The notes beneath the pieces were generated by a model, which saw nothing but the letters and a program-made list of their open reading frames with translations, was not told the origin of the DNA and did not search any database. DNA of 64,000 bases from Pelagivirga sediminicola (GTDB lineage Bacteria > Pseudomonadota > Alphaproteobacteria > Rhodobacterales > Rhodobacteraceae), in contig NZ_QCYH01000005.1 of assembly GCF_003072125.1 (NCBI RefSeq), forward strand, positions 1 through 64,000, given 5' to 3'. A program made the position numbers and the translations under genes. Of the stretch, positions 55,016 through 64,000 are shown piece by piece (the stretch's first letter is position 1; each line of letters begins with the position of its first letter).

Positions 55016-56149
55016 ATGCTGTTACTGGCAAGTCTTCTGGGAATGGTGGCGCTGGGCGCCACCGCTTTTGCCGGTATCGGCACGACTGACGATGAGGACG
55101 CGGGACCGAGCGGTTCCGCCGATCAGGATCCGCAAGAGGCCGAGATCCGCGATCCGGACGTGGCCGAAACAGACATCATGGATTTCATCGGCGGCCAGCC
55201 GGATGATGGCAGCGATGCCGCGGCTGTCGCCCCTTGGGGTATTGGCACGATGGAGGTTCCGGGCCCGATCGAAACCGGCGCTATGCCGGATGACGATTTG
55301 CCCGTTGAGGACGGCAGCGATCAGCCCGACAATGTTGTCACCGGCACCCAGGATGCGGATCGCCTCGACGGGACCGACGCGGTGGACGTCGCCAACGGAT
55401 ATGATGGGGATGACACGCTGGGCGGCGGCGGCGAAGACGATGAGCTTTGGGGCGGTCTGGGCGATGATCTGTTGGCGGGAGAGCTCGGCGACGATACGCT
55501 GCATGGCGGCGCTGGCGATGACATGCTGGATGGCGGGGACGGCGACGACCGGCTGTTCGGTCATGGCGATGACGACACGCTGACGGGCGGGGCCGGCGCC
55601 GACAGTCTGGTTGGCGGCGAAGGCGATGATTCGCTGGATGGCGGCGCTGGCGATGATGCGCTGCACGGCGGTCTGGGCGATGACGTTTTGCGCGGCGGCG
55701 CGGGGGATGACGTGCTCTTTGGCGGTTGGGGCAACGACACGCTCTCGGGGTTCGAGGATGATCCCGAAATCGACGGCTGGAACGATACGGACGCGCGGGA
55801 TTACCTGAACGGCGGCGGCGGGGACGATGTGATCACCGCCGGAGCGGATGACATCGTGACCACGGGCGACGGTGCCGATACGGTGCTGTTGGGAAACTGG
55901 CTCGGCGCCGATCATCAGGCGCAGATCCTGGATTTCATGCCGGGCGAGGACATCCTGATGGTGGTCTATGACGATCTTGGCGGGGCCGAGCCCGACATTG
56001 ATCTGCTGCCCGACCCCGATGATGACGAACGCCAGCATGTCGTGCTGAACGGCGTTGCGATCGCAACGGTCAACAACGCCGCCGGGCTGAATGCGGGCCA
56101 TATCACGCTGATCGGGTCCAGCCTGCTGCCCGCAGGTGCGATGCTGTAA
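55016..56149 (+). CDS. RTX-like calcium-binding repeat protein
   Basis: A 377-residue protein with a short hydrophobic N-terminus ([17 protein letters not shown]) that could be a signal or anchor, an acidic linker, and about eleven RTX-type nonapeptide repeats (GGxGDDxL) between residues 120 and 240, e.g. [15 protein letters not shown] and [15 protein letters not shown]. The C-terminus is acidic and lacks an obvious enzymatic domain. RTX repeats bind calcium outside the cell, and type I secretion is the usual route, but no ABC exporter genes are nearby. Confidence 0.85.
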   Translation: MLLLASLLGMVALGATAFAGIGTTDDEDAGPSGSADQDPQEAEIRDPDVAETDIMDFIGGQPDDGSDAAAVAPWGIGTMEVPGPIETGAMPDDDLPVEDGSDQPDNVVTGTQDADRLDGTDAVDVANGYDGDDTLGGGGEDDELWGGLGDDLLAGELGDDTLHGGAGDDMLDGGDGDDRLFGHGDDDTLTGGAGADSLVGGEGDDSLDGGAGDDALHGGLGDDVLRGGAGDDVLFGGWGNDTLSGFEDDPEIDGWNDTDARDYLNGGGGDDVITAGADDIVTTGDGADTVLLGNWLGADHQAQILDFMPGEDILMVVYDDLGGAEPDIDLLPDPDDDERQHVVLNGVAIATVNNAAGLNAGHITLIGSSLLPAGAML

Positions 56150-56288
56150 TCGCGCCCCTTTTCAAGCGCGCTGAATTCGCCTATACGCCGCCGATGCGCC
56201 CCGGCCCTGGCCCGCGCAGATTCTCTATGGACCTTGCTGGACGACATCCCGGCTTGTGCCCGCAACCTTTGATGACAAGGAGACACCG

Positions 56289-56558
56289 ATGTCGATCACA
56301 GTCGAAGAAAAGCACCGCCTGATGAAGGAATTCGCAACCAAGGAAGGCGACACCGGCTCGCCCGAAGTTCAGGTTGCCATCCTCACCTCGCGCATCACCA
56401 CGCTGACCGAGCATTTCAAGACCCACAAGAAGGACAATCACGGCCGCCGTGGCCTTCTGAAAATGGTCGCGCTGCGCCGCAAGCTGCTGGACTATACCAA
56501 GTCCAAGGACGAAGAGCGCTATCAGAACCTGATCCAGCGTCTGGGCATCCGCCGCTAA
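56289..56558 (+). CDS. rpsO: 30S ribosomal protein S15
   Basis: Primary 16S rRNA-binding protein of 89 residues, the normal length, ending LIQRLGIRR. It shows the conserved [17 protein letters not shown] and [15 protein letters not shown]. The ATG at 56289 follows AAGGAGAC. A terminator follows before the convergent SulP gene; pnp is on the far side of that gene. Confidence 0.97.
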   Translation: MSITVEEKHRLMKEFATKEGDTGSPEVQVAILTSRITTLTEHFKTHKKDNHGRRGLLKMVALRRKLLDYTKSKDEERYQNLIQRLGIRR

Positions 56559-56584
56559 ACCGGCCCCTTTCGCCGATGAGATTG

Positions 56585-56612
56585 GCCGCGCCCCTTTCGG
56601 GCGCGGTTTTTC
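56585..56612 (+). terminator. intrinsic terminator of rpsO
   Basis: CCGCGCCC and GGGCGCGG form an eight-pair stem around CTTTC, followed by TTTTTC, 26 bases past rpsO. Confidence 0.9.
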
Positions 56613-56629
56613 TTTGTGCGCGTTTGCGC

Positions 56630-57892
56630 CTACCTGTCCGGCGGGGTCCAGCCTTCCGGCCCGCCCGGCCCGCGGCGCAGGCGCAGCGCCAGCCCCAGCG
56701 CCACGCCGACACCGATCGCGACGGCCAGATCCGCCAGCACGGTCAGCGCAAGTGTAATCAGCAACAGCATCACGTCCGAGGGCCGCGCGGTCAGATGTTT
56801 GCGCCATTTATGCGGCTCGCTCATGTTCCAGGCCGTCAGGATCAGCAGACCGGCCAGCGCGGGCATGGCCAGATATCCCGCCAGCGGCGCGGCAACCAGC
56901 ATCACCGCCAGAATCACCAGCGCATGCACGATCCCGGCGACGGGCGTGCGCCCGCCCGCGCGAATGTTGGTCGCCGTGCGCGCAATCGCGCCGGTCGCGG
57001 GCAACCCGCCAAAGAGAGCCGAGCCGATATTGGCCGCGCCCTGGGCCAGAACCTCGGCATTGGGGCGGTGGCGGCCCTCGATCATCCGGTCCGCCACGAG
57101 CGCGGACAAAAGCGATTCAACGCCGGCCAGAAAGGCGATCACAAAGGCCGATGGCAACAGATCCCTCAGCCGCTCGACCGAGATTTCGGGCAATTGCGGG
57201 CGTGGCAGGGCCGAGGGCAGGGCGCCAAAGCGAGAAAATACCGTCTCGACCGGCAGCAGCGCCAGCGCCACGAGGGCCGATGTCAGCGCCACCGCCAGTA
57301 GGAGCCCCGGAAATTTCGGTGCGGCGCGCCGCAGCACCACGATCAAAACCATCGTGGCGATCCCGATGGCAAGGGCCGTCACGTTGAGGCTGTCGCGCGC
57401 ATGCCACATCGCCGACATCTTGGGCAGGAAATCCGCCGGCAGATCGGCGATTGTCAGGCCAAAGAGGTCCGGCAGCTGGCTGGCGGCGATGATGACGCCG
57501 ATGCCGATGGTGAACCCGTTGACCACCGGCTCGGGCACATAGGCGATCAGGTTGCCCAGCCGCAGCACCCCCGCCGCGATCAGGATCACCCCTGCCATCA
57601 AGGTGGCCAGCACCAGCCCGTCATACCCATGCTCGGCAATGACCCCGAACACAACGACGATGAACGCGCCCGTCGGCCCGCCGATCTGCACGCGGCTGCC
57701 CCCGAGGAGCGAGATCAGGAACCCCGCGACGATGGCGGTGATCAGCCCCTTGCCGGGATCCGCCCCCGACGCGATGGCAATGGCAAGGCTCAGCGGCAGG
57801 GCCACCATGGCCACCGAAATGCCCGCCAGCGTATCGGCCAGAAACAGCTGGCGCGTGTAGACGGGCAGGGTGGTCAGGATCTTGGGTTTCAT
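56630..57892 (-). CDS. SulP-family anion transporter lacking a STAS domain
   Basis: A 420-residue membrane protein of the SLC26/SulP family. GGPTGAFIVVVFGVI is the conserved central helix region, and LPATGAIARTATNIRAGG the re-entrant motif. Unlike typical SulP proteins (about 550-600 residues), it ends after the transmembrane domain (EGWTPPDR) without a C-terminal STAS domain. The start at 57892 opens MKPKILTTLPVYTRQLFLAD. The substrate (sulfate, bicarbonate or other anion) is not predictable. It is inserted between rpsO and pnp on the minus strand. Confidence 0.87.
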   Translation of the reverse strand: MKPKILTTLPVYTRQLFLADTLAGISVAMVALPLSLAIAIASGADPGKGLITAIVAGFLISLLGGSRVQIGGPTGAFIVVVFGVIAEHGYDGLVLATLMAGVILIAAGVLRLGNLIAYVPEPVVNGFTIGIGVIIAASQLPDLFGLTIADLPADFLPKMSAMWHARDSLNVTALAIGIATMVLIVVLRRAAPKFPGLLLAVALTSALVALALLPVETVFSRFGALPSALPRPQLPEISVERLRDLLPSAFVIAFLAGVESLLSALVADRMIEGRHRPNAEVLAQGAANIGSALFGGLPATGAIARTATNIRAGGRTPVAGIVHALVILAVMLVAAPLAGYLAMPALAGLLILTAWNMSEPHKWRKHLTARPSDVMLLLITLALTVLADLAVAIGVGVALGLALRLRRGPGGPEGWTPPDR

Positions 57893-58138
57893 CGTGTTGC
57901 TTCCGCGTGGCAGATCAGGCCTGCACCCTGCGCCATCCGGCGGCGGGTTTCCAGACATGGCGCCTGCGGCATTCTCTTTCAATTCACGCCATTCTCCTGT
58001 ATGGCCCGCGCATCTGAGACTGCGTGCCATGTCCCCGGCACCTGGAAGACATGATGATTGGGGTCGGCGGCAATGGGGCCGCCAGTGTAACGGAGGACCG
58101 GGCAGGGGCCCGGTATGCCTCCAGATAGGAAACGATAG
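57893..58138 (+). promoter_or_regulatory. pnp leader region with stem-loops
   Basis: The space before pnp contains two stable hairpin-forming stretches, GCGGCAATGGGGCCGC (about 58068-58083) and CCGGGCAGGGGCCCGG (about 58097-58112), followed by the AGGAAA ribosome site of pnp. Hairpins in pnp leaders are RNase III targets for PNPase autoregulation in E. coli; the same role here is inferred. Confidence 0.4.
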
Positions 58139-60271
58139 ATGTTCAACGAAGTGAAAAAATCGATCCAGTGGGGCGAAGAGACGCTGACACTGGAAACGGG
58201 CAAGGTTGCCCGTCAGGCTGACGGATCGGTCATCGCCACCTTGGGCGAGACCAGCGTCATGGCCAACGTGACATTCGCCAAAGCGCCCAAGCCGGGAATG
58301 GATTTCTTCCCGCTGACGGTGCACTACCAAGAGAAATACTATGCGGCCGGCAAGGTGCCCGGCGGCTTTTTCAAGCGCGAGGCGCGCCCGTCGGAAAAAG
58401 AGACGCTGACCGCGCGTCTGATCGACCGCCCGATCCGCCCGCTGTTTGTCCCCGGTTTCAAGAACGAAACGCTGGTGATGTGCACGGTCCTGTCGCACGA
58501 TCTGGTCAATGATCCCGACATGGTCGCGATGATCGCCGCCTCGGCTGCGCTGACGATTTCCGGCGCGCCGTTCCGTGGCCCGATTGCCGCCTGCCGCGTC
58601 GGATATGAGGGTGGCGATTACATCCTGAACCCGACGGTCGACGACATGCACGACCTTAAAAACAACCCCGATCAGCGCCTCGATCTGGTTGTCGCGGGCA
58701 CCAAGGACGCCGTGATGATGGTCGAATCCGAGGCATATGAGCTGACCGAGGAAGAGATGCTGGGCGCCGTCAACTTTGCGCATGAGCAGATCCAGCCGGT
58801 GATCGACCTGATCATCGAACTGGCTGAAGCCTCGGCGAAAGAGCCGTTCGATTTCCAGCCCGCCGATTACTGGGACCTCTATGACGCGGTGAAGAAGGCC
58901 GGTGAGGACAAGATCCGCGCCGCCTATGCGATCACCGACAAGCAAGAGCGCACCACCGCCGTTGCCGACGCGAAAGAGGCCATCAAGGCATCGCTGAGCG
59001 AAGAGCAGCTGGAGGATCCGAACCTTGGCCCTGCGCTGAAGAAACTGGAAGCAGCGGTTCTGCGCGGCGATGTCGTGAAAACCGGCAAGCGGATCGATGG
59101 CCGCGCGCTGGACACCGTGCGCCCCATCGTCAGCCAGACGGGCCTTCTGCCACGCACGCATGGCTCGGCGCTGTTCACGCGCGGCGAGACGCAAGGCCTG
59201 GTTGTCACCACCCTGGGCACCGGCGACGATGAGCAGTTCATCGACGCGCTGCATGGCAACTTCAAATCCAACTTCCTGCTGCACTACAACTTCCCCCCCT
59301 ATTCGGTGGGCGAAGCTGGCCGCGTGGGCCCTCCGGGCCGCCGCGAGATCGGCCATGGCAAGCTGGCCTGGCGCGCGCTTCAGGCGGTTCTGCCTGCGGC
59401 GACGGATTTCCCCTATACCATCCGCGTCGTGTCCGAGATCACCGAATCCAACGGCTCGTCCTCGATGGCGTCCGTCTGCGGCGGCTCGCTGTCGATGATG
59501 GATGCGGGCGTTCCGCTGAAGACCGCGGTCGCCGGCGTGGCCATGGGCCTGATCATGGAAGAGGACGGCTCCTACGCGATCCTGACGGACATCCTGGGTG
59601 ACGAAGACCACCTCGGCGACATGGATTTCAAGGTGGCCGGCACCAAGGACGGCATCACGTCGCTGCAGATGGATATCAAGATCGCAGGCATCACGCCCGA
59701 GATCATGCAAAAGGCACTGGCGCAGGCCAAGGATGGCCGCATGCATATCCTGGGCGAGATGAACAAGGCGATCACCGGCGCACAGGAATTCAGCGTTCAC
59801 GCGCCGCGCATCGAGACGATGCAGATCCCGACGGACAAAATCCGCGAGGTCATCGGCTCGGGCGGCAAGGTTATCCGCGAGATTGTCGAAGTGTCGGGCG
59901 CCAAGGTCGATATCAACGACGAGGGCGTGATCAAGATCGCATCGCCCAACGGCGAGGCCATCAAGAAGGCGTATGACATGATCCACTCGATCGTGGCGGA
60001 GCCGGAAGAGGGCCAGGTCTATGACGGCAAGGTCGTGAAGATCGTCGATTTCGGCGCCTTCGTGAACTTCTTCGGCAAGCGCGACGGGCTGGTGCATGTC
60101 AGCCAGATCGAGAACCGCCGCCTGAACCACCCGTCCGACGTGCTGAAGGAAGGCCAGGACGTGAAGGTCAAGCTGCTGGGCTTTGACGATCGTGGCAAGG
60201 TGCGCCTGTCGATGAAGGTGGTCGATCAGGAGACGGGCGAGGAAGTGAAGGCGGACGAAAACGCCGAGTGA
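58139..60271 (+). CDS. pnp: polyribonucleotide nucleotidyltransferase
   Basis: 3'-5' exoribonuclease of the RNA degradosome. The 710-residue protein holds two RNase PH domains ([12 protein letters not shown] at the first, and [14 protein letters not shown], then [16 protein letters not shown], at the second), a KH domain ([15 protein letters not shown]) and an S1 domain ([19 protein letters not shown]). The full length is normal. The canonical start is [13 protein letters not shown] strong terminator follows. Confidence 0.97.
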   Translation: MFNEVKKSIQWGEETLTLETGKVARQADGSVIATLGETSVMANVTFAKAPKPGMDFFPLTVHYQEKYYAAGKVPGGFFKREARPSEKETLTARLIDRPIRPLFVPGFKNETLVMCTVLSHDLVNDPDMVAMIAASAALTISGAPFRGPIAACRVGYEGGDYILNPTVDDMHDLKNNPDQRLDLVVAGTKDAVMMVESEAYELTEEEMLGAVNFAHEQIQPVIDLIIELAEASAKEPFDFQPADYWDLYDAVKKAGEDKIRAAYAITDKQERTTAVADAKEAIKASLSEEQLEDPNLGPALKKLEAAVLRGDVVKTGKRIDGRALDTVRPIVSQTGLLPRTHGSALFTRGETQGLVVTTLGTGDDEQFIDALHGNFKSNFLLHYNFPPYSVGEAGRVGPPGRREIGHGKLAWRALQAVLPAATDFPYTIRVVSEITESNGSSSMASVCGGSLSMMDAGVPLKTAVAGVAMGLIMEEDGSYAILTDILGDEDHLGDMDFKVAGTKDGITSLQMDIKIAGITPEIMQKALAQAKDGRMHILGEMNKAITGAQEFSVHAPRIETMQIPTDKIREVIGSGGKVIREIVEVSGAKVDINDEGVIKIASPNGEAIKKAYDMIHSIVAEPEEGQVYDGKVVKIVDFGAFVNFFGKRDGLVHVSQIENRRLNHPSDVLKEGQDVKVKLLGFDDRGKVRLSMKVVDQETGEEVKADENAE

Positions 60272-60293
60272 TCTTTTAGCTTAGTGAAAATGG

Positions 60294-60328
60294 AAAGGCC
60301 CCGGTGGAAACGCCGGGGCCTTTTTTGT
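60294..60328 (+). terminator. intrinsic terminator of pnp
   Basis: AAAGGCCCCGG and CCGGGGCCTTT form an eleven-pair stem around TGGAAACG, with the run of six T residues starting in the stem and continuing. Confidence 0.93.
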
Positions 60329-60640
60329 CAGGAGAGAATGGCGGGGTTGAGCCGCGTTAGAAAATTTTTCGGCCCAACGAGTGAACCCTATCTGCTGATA
60401 GGCAAGAAACTCAGCAACTGGAAAAGTTTTGGACGGAGCGTCGTGCGCAGCATCAGTCCGGTGGGGGGGGTGAAAATGTGCTGACCCGAGGTTTTTGCTG
60501 ACCCCACACAGAACCACCCGCATTGCTGTAATCAGTGCTGTCATGCACAACCCTTGCGATAGCTGCGCGTGCCGGTCTATAATCTGATTCTCCACACTGC
60601 CGATCTAAGGACGAGAAATTGGTACCGTAGGGGGATAAAA
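60329..60640. other. AT-richer spacer before the Hint gene
   Basis: A roughly 310-base stretch without a convincing gene. A minus-strand frame covers 60281-60595 but gives no recognisable protein and runs over the pnp terminator. The right part carries the promoter described separately. GC content drops to the right from about 60340, marking the edge of the low-GC island. Confidence 0.4.
60554..60583 (+). promoter_or_regulatory. sigma-70-type promoter for the Hint-domain gene
   Basis: TTGCGA (60554-60559), 18 bases, then a perfect TATAAT (60578-60583), 58 bases before the ATG of the Hint gene. The -10 is unusually good for this GC-rich genome, in line with a foreign origin of the segment. 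Confidence 0.55.
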
Positions 60641-61987
60641 ATGGCGCTTATTGACATTGCACTAGCGGCTTCAAATGTCGTTTATGTTGATACATCTGTC
60701 CCACAGGACGAAGCGAGCCTGCTAGCTCTAGGTGTATTAAACGCTGATACCGTGGTTTATTATGGTGGTGGAAGCGTTGATATCAGCAGCCTTCTCGGAG
60801 CCAATGCGCTCGATAGCGCCAATATTGTTGCAACAGGGGGTAGTACTGTCACGATTGATGCAGGCCTGCTGAATCTTGATGTGCTGACTCAAACAAACCT
60901 GTTGATAGATGGCGATAGTAATATTTCGCTGTCGGCTGGGAGTGTTGGATTAGCCAGTGGCGTAACCAACCTGCTCAGCAACGTAACTGTTGCTTTTTCC
61001 GGATCGGAGGATGGTACATTTACCTATGTGCCCCCTACGGTGGGAATTTTGGCAAGCACAAGTATCACAATCGACGAAATGGACGCCGGGGATGCAATTG
61101 TCGTCCCTTTTCCAGGAAGTGGTCTGGGAGGCGTAAACAAATTAAGAGAAGACGACACGTCTGGGATATTTGCTCCCAACAACTCCTATAGGAATGGCTA
61201 TCTACACCTTAAAAATGGAGTAGGTACACTCAACCAAGTCAAATTTCGCATTAAGATGTCGCCAGAAGAATACGCGATATACTTGGCGGATAAAGATGCA
61301 TTCCTTCTCGGAAACGAAGACAAGTTTATCTTTCCCGGAGACGACAGCGACGAGCCACCTTATGTAGTGCCATGCTTTACAGTTGGCACTATGATCCTTA
61401 CTCCTGATGGCTTGCGCGCGATCGAAAATTTGACGGTGGGTGATCTGGTGGTAACACGGGATAACGGACCGCAACCTATACGCTGGATCGGCACCAGGAA
61501 ACTGGACAAGATTGACTTGGAACTTCGTCCGAACCTGTATCCGATTCGCATCAAGGCAAACGCGCTGGGTGACAATATACCAAACGTAGATCTAGTGGTT
61601 TCTCCTCAGCATAGAATGCTCGTACGCTCTGTTATTGCCGAGAGGATGTTCGGAACCCCAGAGGTTTTAGTGGCGGCAAAACAGCTGTTGCAGCTTGATG
61701 GGGTGGACGCAGAAGTTAATCTGACCGACGTAACTTATGTGCATATTCTATTAGATCAGCATGAGGTGGTGATGGCCAATGGGGCCCCCGCGGAAACACT
61801 TTATCTTGGATCGATGGCACTTCAAGCGGTCGGGTCCGCCGCTTCAACCAAAATTCAGACGTTATTTCCAGAATTGCTGGAAGATGAATTTGAACCGGCG
61901 GGAGCTCGACCTTTGCCATCCGGTCGAGAAGGGCGGCAATTGGCTTTTCGCCACATAAAAAATCACAAGCCACTCTATATGCAATAA
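60641..61987 (+). CDS. Hint-domain protein with an unusual N-terminal region, low GC
   Basis: A 448-residue protein. The N-terminal 240 residues contain repeated strands of Gly/Asn/Asp/Ser-rich hydrophobic sequence (NIVATGGSTVTIDAGLLNLD) resembling surface or adhesin beta-structure. From Cys245, a Hint domain (Hedgehog/intein fold) follows: CFTVGTMILTPDGLRAIENL, RDNGPQPIRWIG, SPQHRMLV and LDQHEVVMANG. Roseobacter Hint proteins are usually linked to secreted, calcium-binding proteins and can self-cleave at the cysteine; here neither RTX repeats nor a signal peptide are seen. The composition is AT-richer than the flanks. SD AGGGGGA precedes ATG 60641. Confidence 0.8.
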   Translation: MALIDIALAASNVVYVDTSVPQDEASLLALGVLNADTVVYYGGGSVDISSLLGANALDSANIVATGGSTVTIDAGLLNLDVLTQTNLLIDGDSNISLSAGSVGLASGVTNLLSNVTVAFSGSEDGTFTYVPPTVGILASTSITIDEMDAGDAIVVPFPGSGLGGVNKLREDDTSGIFAPNNSYRNGYLHLKNGVGTLNQVKFRIKMSPEEYAIYLADKDAFLLGNEDKFIFPGDDSDEPPYVVPCFTVGTMILTPDGLRAIENLTVGDLVVTRDNGPQPIRWIGTRKLDKIDLELRPNLYPIRIKANALGDNIPNVDLVVSPQHRMLVRSVIAERMFGTPEVLVAAKQLLQLDGVDAEVNLTDVTYVHILLDQHEVVMANGAPAETLYLGSMALQAVGSAASTKIQTLFPELLEDEFEPAGARPLPSGREGRQLAFRHIKNHKPLYMQ

Positions 61988-62104
61988 TTTGCGACTAAAT
62001 ACCTATTGCCTGATATGTGGATGGAAGGTCATTAACAGCTTCCCACTTGCGAAGGTTTGTGGAATGATCAGATTACTGAGAGCAATCGTCAGTGCAAAAC
62101 CCCA

Positions 62105-62563
62105 TTAAACCGGCAACGCCGTCGTGTTGCACACCGTCCTCAGCGAAAAGCTGCTCTGCATCTTTGCCACCCCCGGCAGGCGGGTCAGGTATTGGCGGTG
62201 GATGCGGGCGAAATCGTCGGTGTTCTCGGCCACGATCTTAAGGATGTAGTCGGCCGTTCCCGCCGTCAGGTGACATTCCAGCACATCGGGCACGCGCGCG
62301 ACGGCCTTCTCGAACGCGTCGAGCACGTCGTCGGCCTGCGCGCGAAGGGTGATTTCCACAAAGATCGTCGCCGACACGCCCATCTTGCGCGCGTCCAGCA
62401 GCGCGACATAGCCCGCGATATAGCCCTCGGTCTCCAGCCGCTGCACGCGGCGGTGACAGGCGCTGGCGGAGAGATTTACCTTCTCGGCCAGTTCGGAATT
62501 CGAAATCCGGCCGCTTTTCTGCAGGACCGTCAGAAGGCGCCGGTCAATGGTATCGAGGGACAT
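62105..62563 (-). CDS. Lrp/AsnC-family transcriptional regulator
   Basis: A 152-residue Lrp/AsnC regulator: helix-turn-helix in ISNSELAEKVNLSASACHRRV, then the RAM ligand domain with VPDVLECHLTAGTADYILKI. It is divergent from ald, 134 bases apart, the standard layout for an Lrp-type activator of alanine dehydrogenase. The start at 62563 begins MSLDTIDRR; a longer in-frame reading extends through the intergenic region and is rejected. Confidence 0.92.
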   Translation of the reverse strand: MSLDTIDRRLLTVLQKSGRISNSELAEKVNLSASACHRRVQRLETEGYIAGYVALLDARKMGVSATIFVEITLRAQADDVLDAFEKAVARVPDVLECHLTAGTADYILKIVAENTDDFARIHRQYLTRLPGVAKMQSSFSLRTVCNTTALPV

Positions 62564-62614
62564 TTTCGCGTGGACTCCGGGGTTCAAACCCATGTTATCG
62601 AATAAACTTGCGGT

Positions 62615-62629
62615 GGAAACCCGGTTTCC
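62615..62629. promoter_or_regulatory. palindromic operator between the Lrp-type gene and ald
   Basis: GGAAAC-CCG-GTTTCC at 62615-62629 is an exact inverted repeat with a three-base centre; a second half-site GTTTCC lies at 62641-62646. Position between the divergent starts fits a binding site for the Lrp-type regulator. Binding is inferred. Confidence 0.5.
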
Positions 62630-62697
62630 GAGTGAAATTTGTTTCCGATTGCACGCGAATGGCGCCACAGTCGGGGAACGGAACAGGAGGGAACAAC

Positions 62698-63810
62698 ATG
62701 AAGATTGGATGTCCAACGGAAATCAAGGCGCAGGAATGCCGCGTCGGTCTGACGCCGAACGCCGTGCTGGAGGCCGTGGCGCGGGGGCACGAGGTGCAGG
62801 TTCAGTCCGGCGCGGGGATCGGCGCGGGATTTACCGATGACGATTACGCCGCCGCCGGCGCCACCATCGCGGGCACCGCCGAGGAGGTGTTCGCGCAGGC
62901 CGAGATGATCGTCAAGGTCAAGGAATTGCAGGCGAATGAACGCAAGATGCTGCGCGAGGGGCAGATCCTGTTCGCCTATCTGCATCTGGCGCCGGACCCC
63001 GATCAGACGCATGATTTGATCGCGTCGGGCGCCACGGCGATCGCCTATGAGACGGTGACGGACGGAAAGGGGGGTCTGCCCCTGCTCGCCCCGATGTCCG
63101 AGGTTGCAGGCCGGCTTGCGCCGCAGACCGGCTCCTGGGCGCTGCAAAAGGCCAATGGCGGCAGCGGCGTTCTGATGGGCGGCGTGCCGGGGGTGCGCCC
63201 GGCGAATGTGGCCATCATCGGCGGCGGTGTTGTCGGTACGGCCGCCGCGCGGGTGGCTGTCGGCATGGGGGCCAATGTCACGGTTCTGGACCGCTCGGTG
63301 CCGCGCCTGTCCTATCTGGACGACATGTTCATGGGCCGCCTGACGACGCAATATTCCGATCAGGGGGCAATCGAGGGGCTGTTGCCGCGCATGGATCTGG
63401 TCGTGGGCGCGGTCCTGATCCCCGGCGCCGCCGCGCCCAAGCTGATCAGCCGCGATCAGCTGTCGCTGCTCAAGCCCGGCTCGGTCCTGGTGGATGTCGC
63501 CATCGATCAGGGCGGCTGTTTCGAGACTTCCAAGGCCACCACGCATCAGGATCCGATCTATGAGGTGGACGGGATCGTGCATTATTGCGTGGCGAACATG
63601 CCGGGCGCGGTTGCGCGCACGTCCACCATCGCGTTGGGCAATGCGACGATGCCCCACATGCTTGCCATTGCAGGCAAGGGGTGGAAACAGGCGATGGCGG
63701 ATGATGCGAACCTGCTGAACGGTCTCAATGTCCATGCGGGGCAGCTGACATATGCGGCCGTGGGCGAGGCGCTGGGGATCGACACGGTCAAGCCGCAGTC
63801 CGTGATTTAA
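62698..63810 (+). CDS. ald: alanine dehydrogenase
   Basis: NAD-dependent oxidation of L-alanine to pyruvate and ammonia. The 370-residue protein shows [18 protein letters not shown] at the N-terminus, [23 protein letters not shown] (NAD loop) and [16 protein letters not shown]. The start ATG follows AGGAGGGA. It is probably activated by the divergent Lrp-type regulator in response to alanine. Confidence 0.96.
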   Translation: MKIGCPTEIKAQECRVGLTPNAVLEAVARGHEVQVQSGAGIGAGFTDDDYAAAGATIAGTAEEVFAQAEMIVKVKELQANERKMLREGQILFAYLHLAPDPDQTHDLIASGATAIAYETVTDGKGGLPLLAPMSEVAGRLAPQTGSWALQKANGGSGVLMGGVPGVRPANVAIIGGGVVGTAAARVAVGMGANVTVLDRSVPRLSYLDDMFMGRLTTQYSDQGAIEGLLPRMDLVVGAVLIPGAAAPKLISRDQLSLLKPGSVLVDVAIDQGGCFETSKATTHQDPIYEVDGIVHYCVANMPGAVARTSTIALGNATMPHMLAIAGKGWKQAMADDANLLNGLNVHAGQLTYAAVGEALGIDTVKPQSVI

Positions 63811-63813
63811 GCG

Positions 63814-63846
63814 CGGGCCGCCCTCGCGATGGGCGGCCCGGTTTCA
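63814..63846 (+). terminator. probable terminator of ald
   Basis: CGGGCCGCCC (63814-63823) and GGGCGGCCCG (63831-63840) form a ten-pair stem around TCGCGAT, followed by only GTTTC, so the T-tract is weak. Confidence 0.6.
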
Positions 63847-63875
63847 AAATGGCTTGAGGCGCCTGCGCAGCATCG

Positions 63876-63992
63876 CTAAAGCGTTTCGCCTTTAACCTGA
63901 GATACCAGATAACGGCGAAACGCGCGCAACGCTGGCATCGTGCGCGCGTTTCGCGGAAAATTGTAATTCAGGTTTTCCGCGAAACGCTTTAG
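63876..63992. repeat. 117-bp nested inverted-repeat element
   Basis: Outer arms CTAAAGCGTTTCGC (63876-63889) and GCGAAACGCTTTAG (63979-63992) are exact inverses. Inside them AACCTGA (63894-63900) matches TCAGGTT (63968-63974), and GCGAAACGCGCGCA (63914-63927) matches TGCGCGCGTTTCGC (63941-63954) exactly, leaving a 13-base apex. The whole can fold into one long interrupted hairpin. No coding frame fits it. Similar words occur before truB at 53465-53482. Size and ends fit a REP-type or MITE-like repeat; the type is unassigned. Confidence 0.75.
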
Positions 63993-64000
63993 ACCGCTTG

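Noticed and set aside
56630..60130. A very long minus-strand open frame across SulP and pnp
   Set aside because: The part beyond 57892 is the antisense of pnp, whose plus-strand frame is unmistakable. GC-rich third positions keep the opposite frame open; the recognisable SulP sequence starts at 57892.
60281..60595. Minus-strand frame after pnp
   Set aside because: It overlaps the pnp terminator, lacks a ribosome site and has no recognisable domain.
1..64000. CRISPR array
   Set aside because: No regularly spaced, identical repeats with unique spacers occur. The only arrays are the AAGGTT iteron-like units and the TDDAA coding repeat.

Overview
The window is chromosomal DNA from an alphaproteobacterium, most likely a Roseobacter-group member of the Rhodobacterales. 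The reasons are high GC with tightly packed, often ATGA-overlapping genes; a fbcFBC-type petABC operon; a SAM-II riboswitch on metZ; an RpoE-ChrR pair divergent from an FAD-oxidoreductase/DUF1365 operon as in Rhodobacter; the rbfA/truB/rpsO/pnp order; and DUF2853, DUF1674 and DUF3035 proteins. The genus is not decidable from this sequence.

Layout. 1-1936 is a decayed accessory segment beside tRNA-Lys: an orphan Bro-N fragment, an iteron-like AAGG array and a frameshifted helicase tail. 2121-5481 holds dapF, mtaB, a PaiB-like flavoprotein gene and a GST. 5518-9267 is an outer-membrane protein gene divergent from petABC. 9451-15390 holds a glutaredoxin-MauE fusion, a LacI-type regulator with a palindromic operator, tRNA-Arg(CCT), radC, a DgoK-like gene, msrA and small enzymes. 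15512-19708 holds ahcY, an acidic-repeat PRC-barrel protein, DUF2853 and folE2. 19712-21938 is a SAM-II-controlled metZ-aldolase operon. 22019-26908 holds yciB, an EamA transporter gene, an mgtC-like gene, ftsY, alkB and a secreted protein gene.

26951-32445 is the RpoE/ChrR singlet-oxygen module with a divergent four-gene lipid-modification operon. 32570-37899 is a complete branched-chain/amide-type ABC transporter operon carrying a haloacid dehalogenase gene. 37957-46959 (minus strand) holds an M16 peptidase pair, a DUF3035 lipoprotein gene, lspA, a low-GC secreted protein gene, purH, a heparinase-like gene and rsmB. 47026-49583 holds a DUF1674 gene, then a TPP riboswitch and thiMED. 49601-60271 holds cell-envelope proteins and dapB, then rbfA, a phosphodiester glycosidase-like gene, truB, a DUF1643 gene, an RTX-like gene, rpsO, a STAS-less SulP gene and pnp. 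60330-62040 is a low-GC insert with a Hint-domain gene. The window ends with a divergent lrp-type regulator and ald, and a long nested inverted repeat.

The clearest regulatory circuits are the SAM-II riboswitch, the TPP riboswitch with a Shine-Dalgarno-masking helix, the LacI-family autoregulatory palindrome, paired divergent RpoE-type promoters, and the Lrp-ald intergenic operator. I found no CRISPR array, intact prophage or intact transposase. The strongest candidates for something undescribed are the nested inverted-repeat element at the right edge, the Hint-domain island, the aldolase co-transcribed under SAM control, and the glutaredoxin-MauE fusion.
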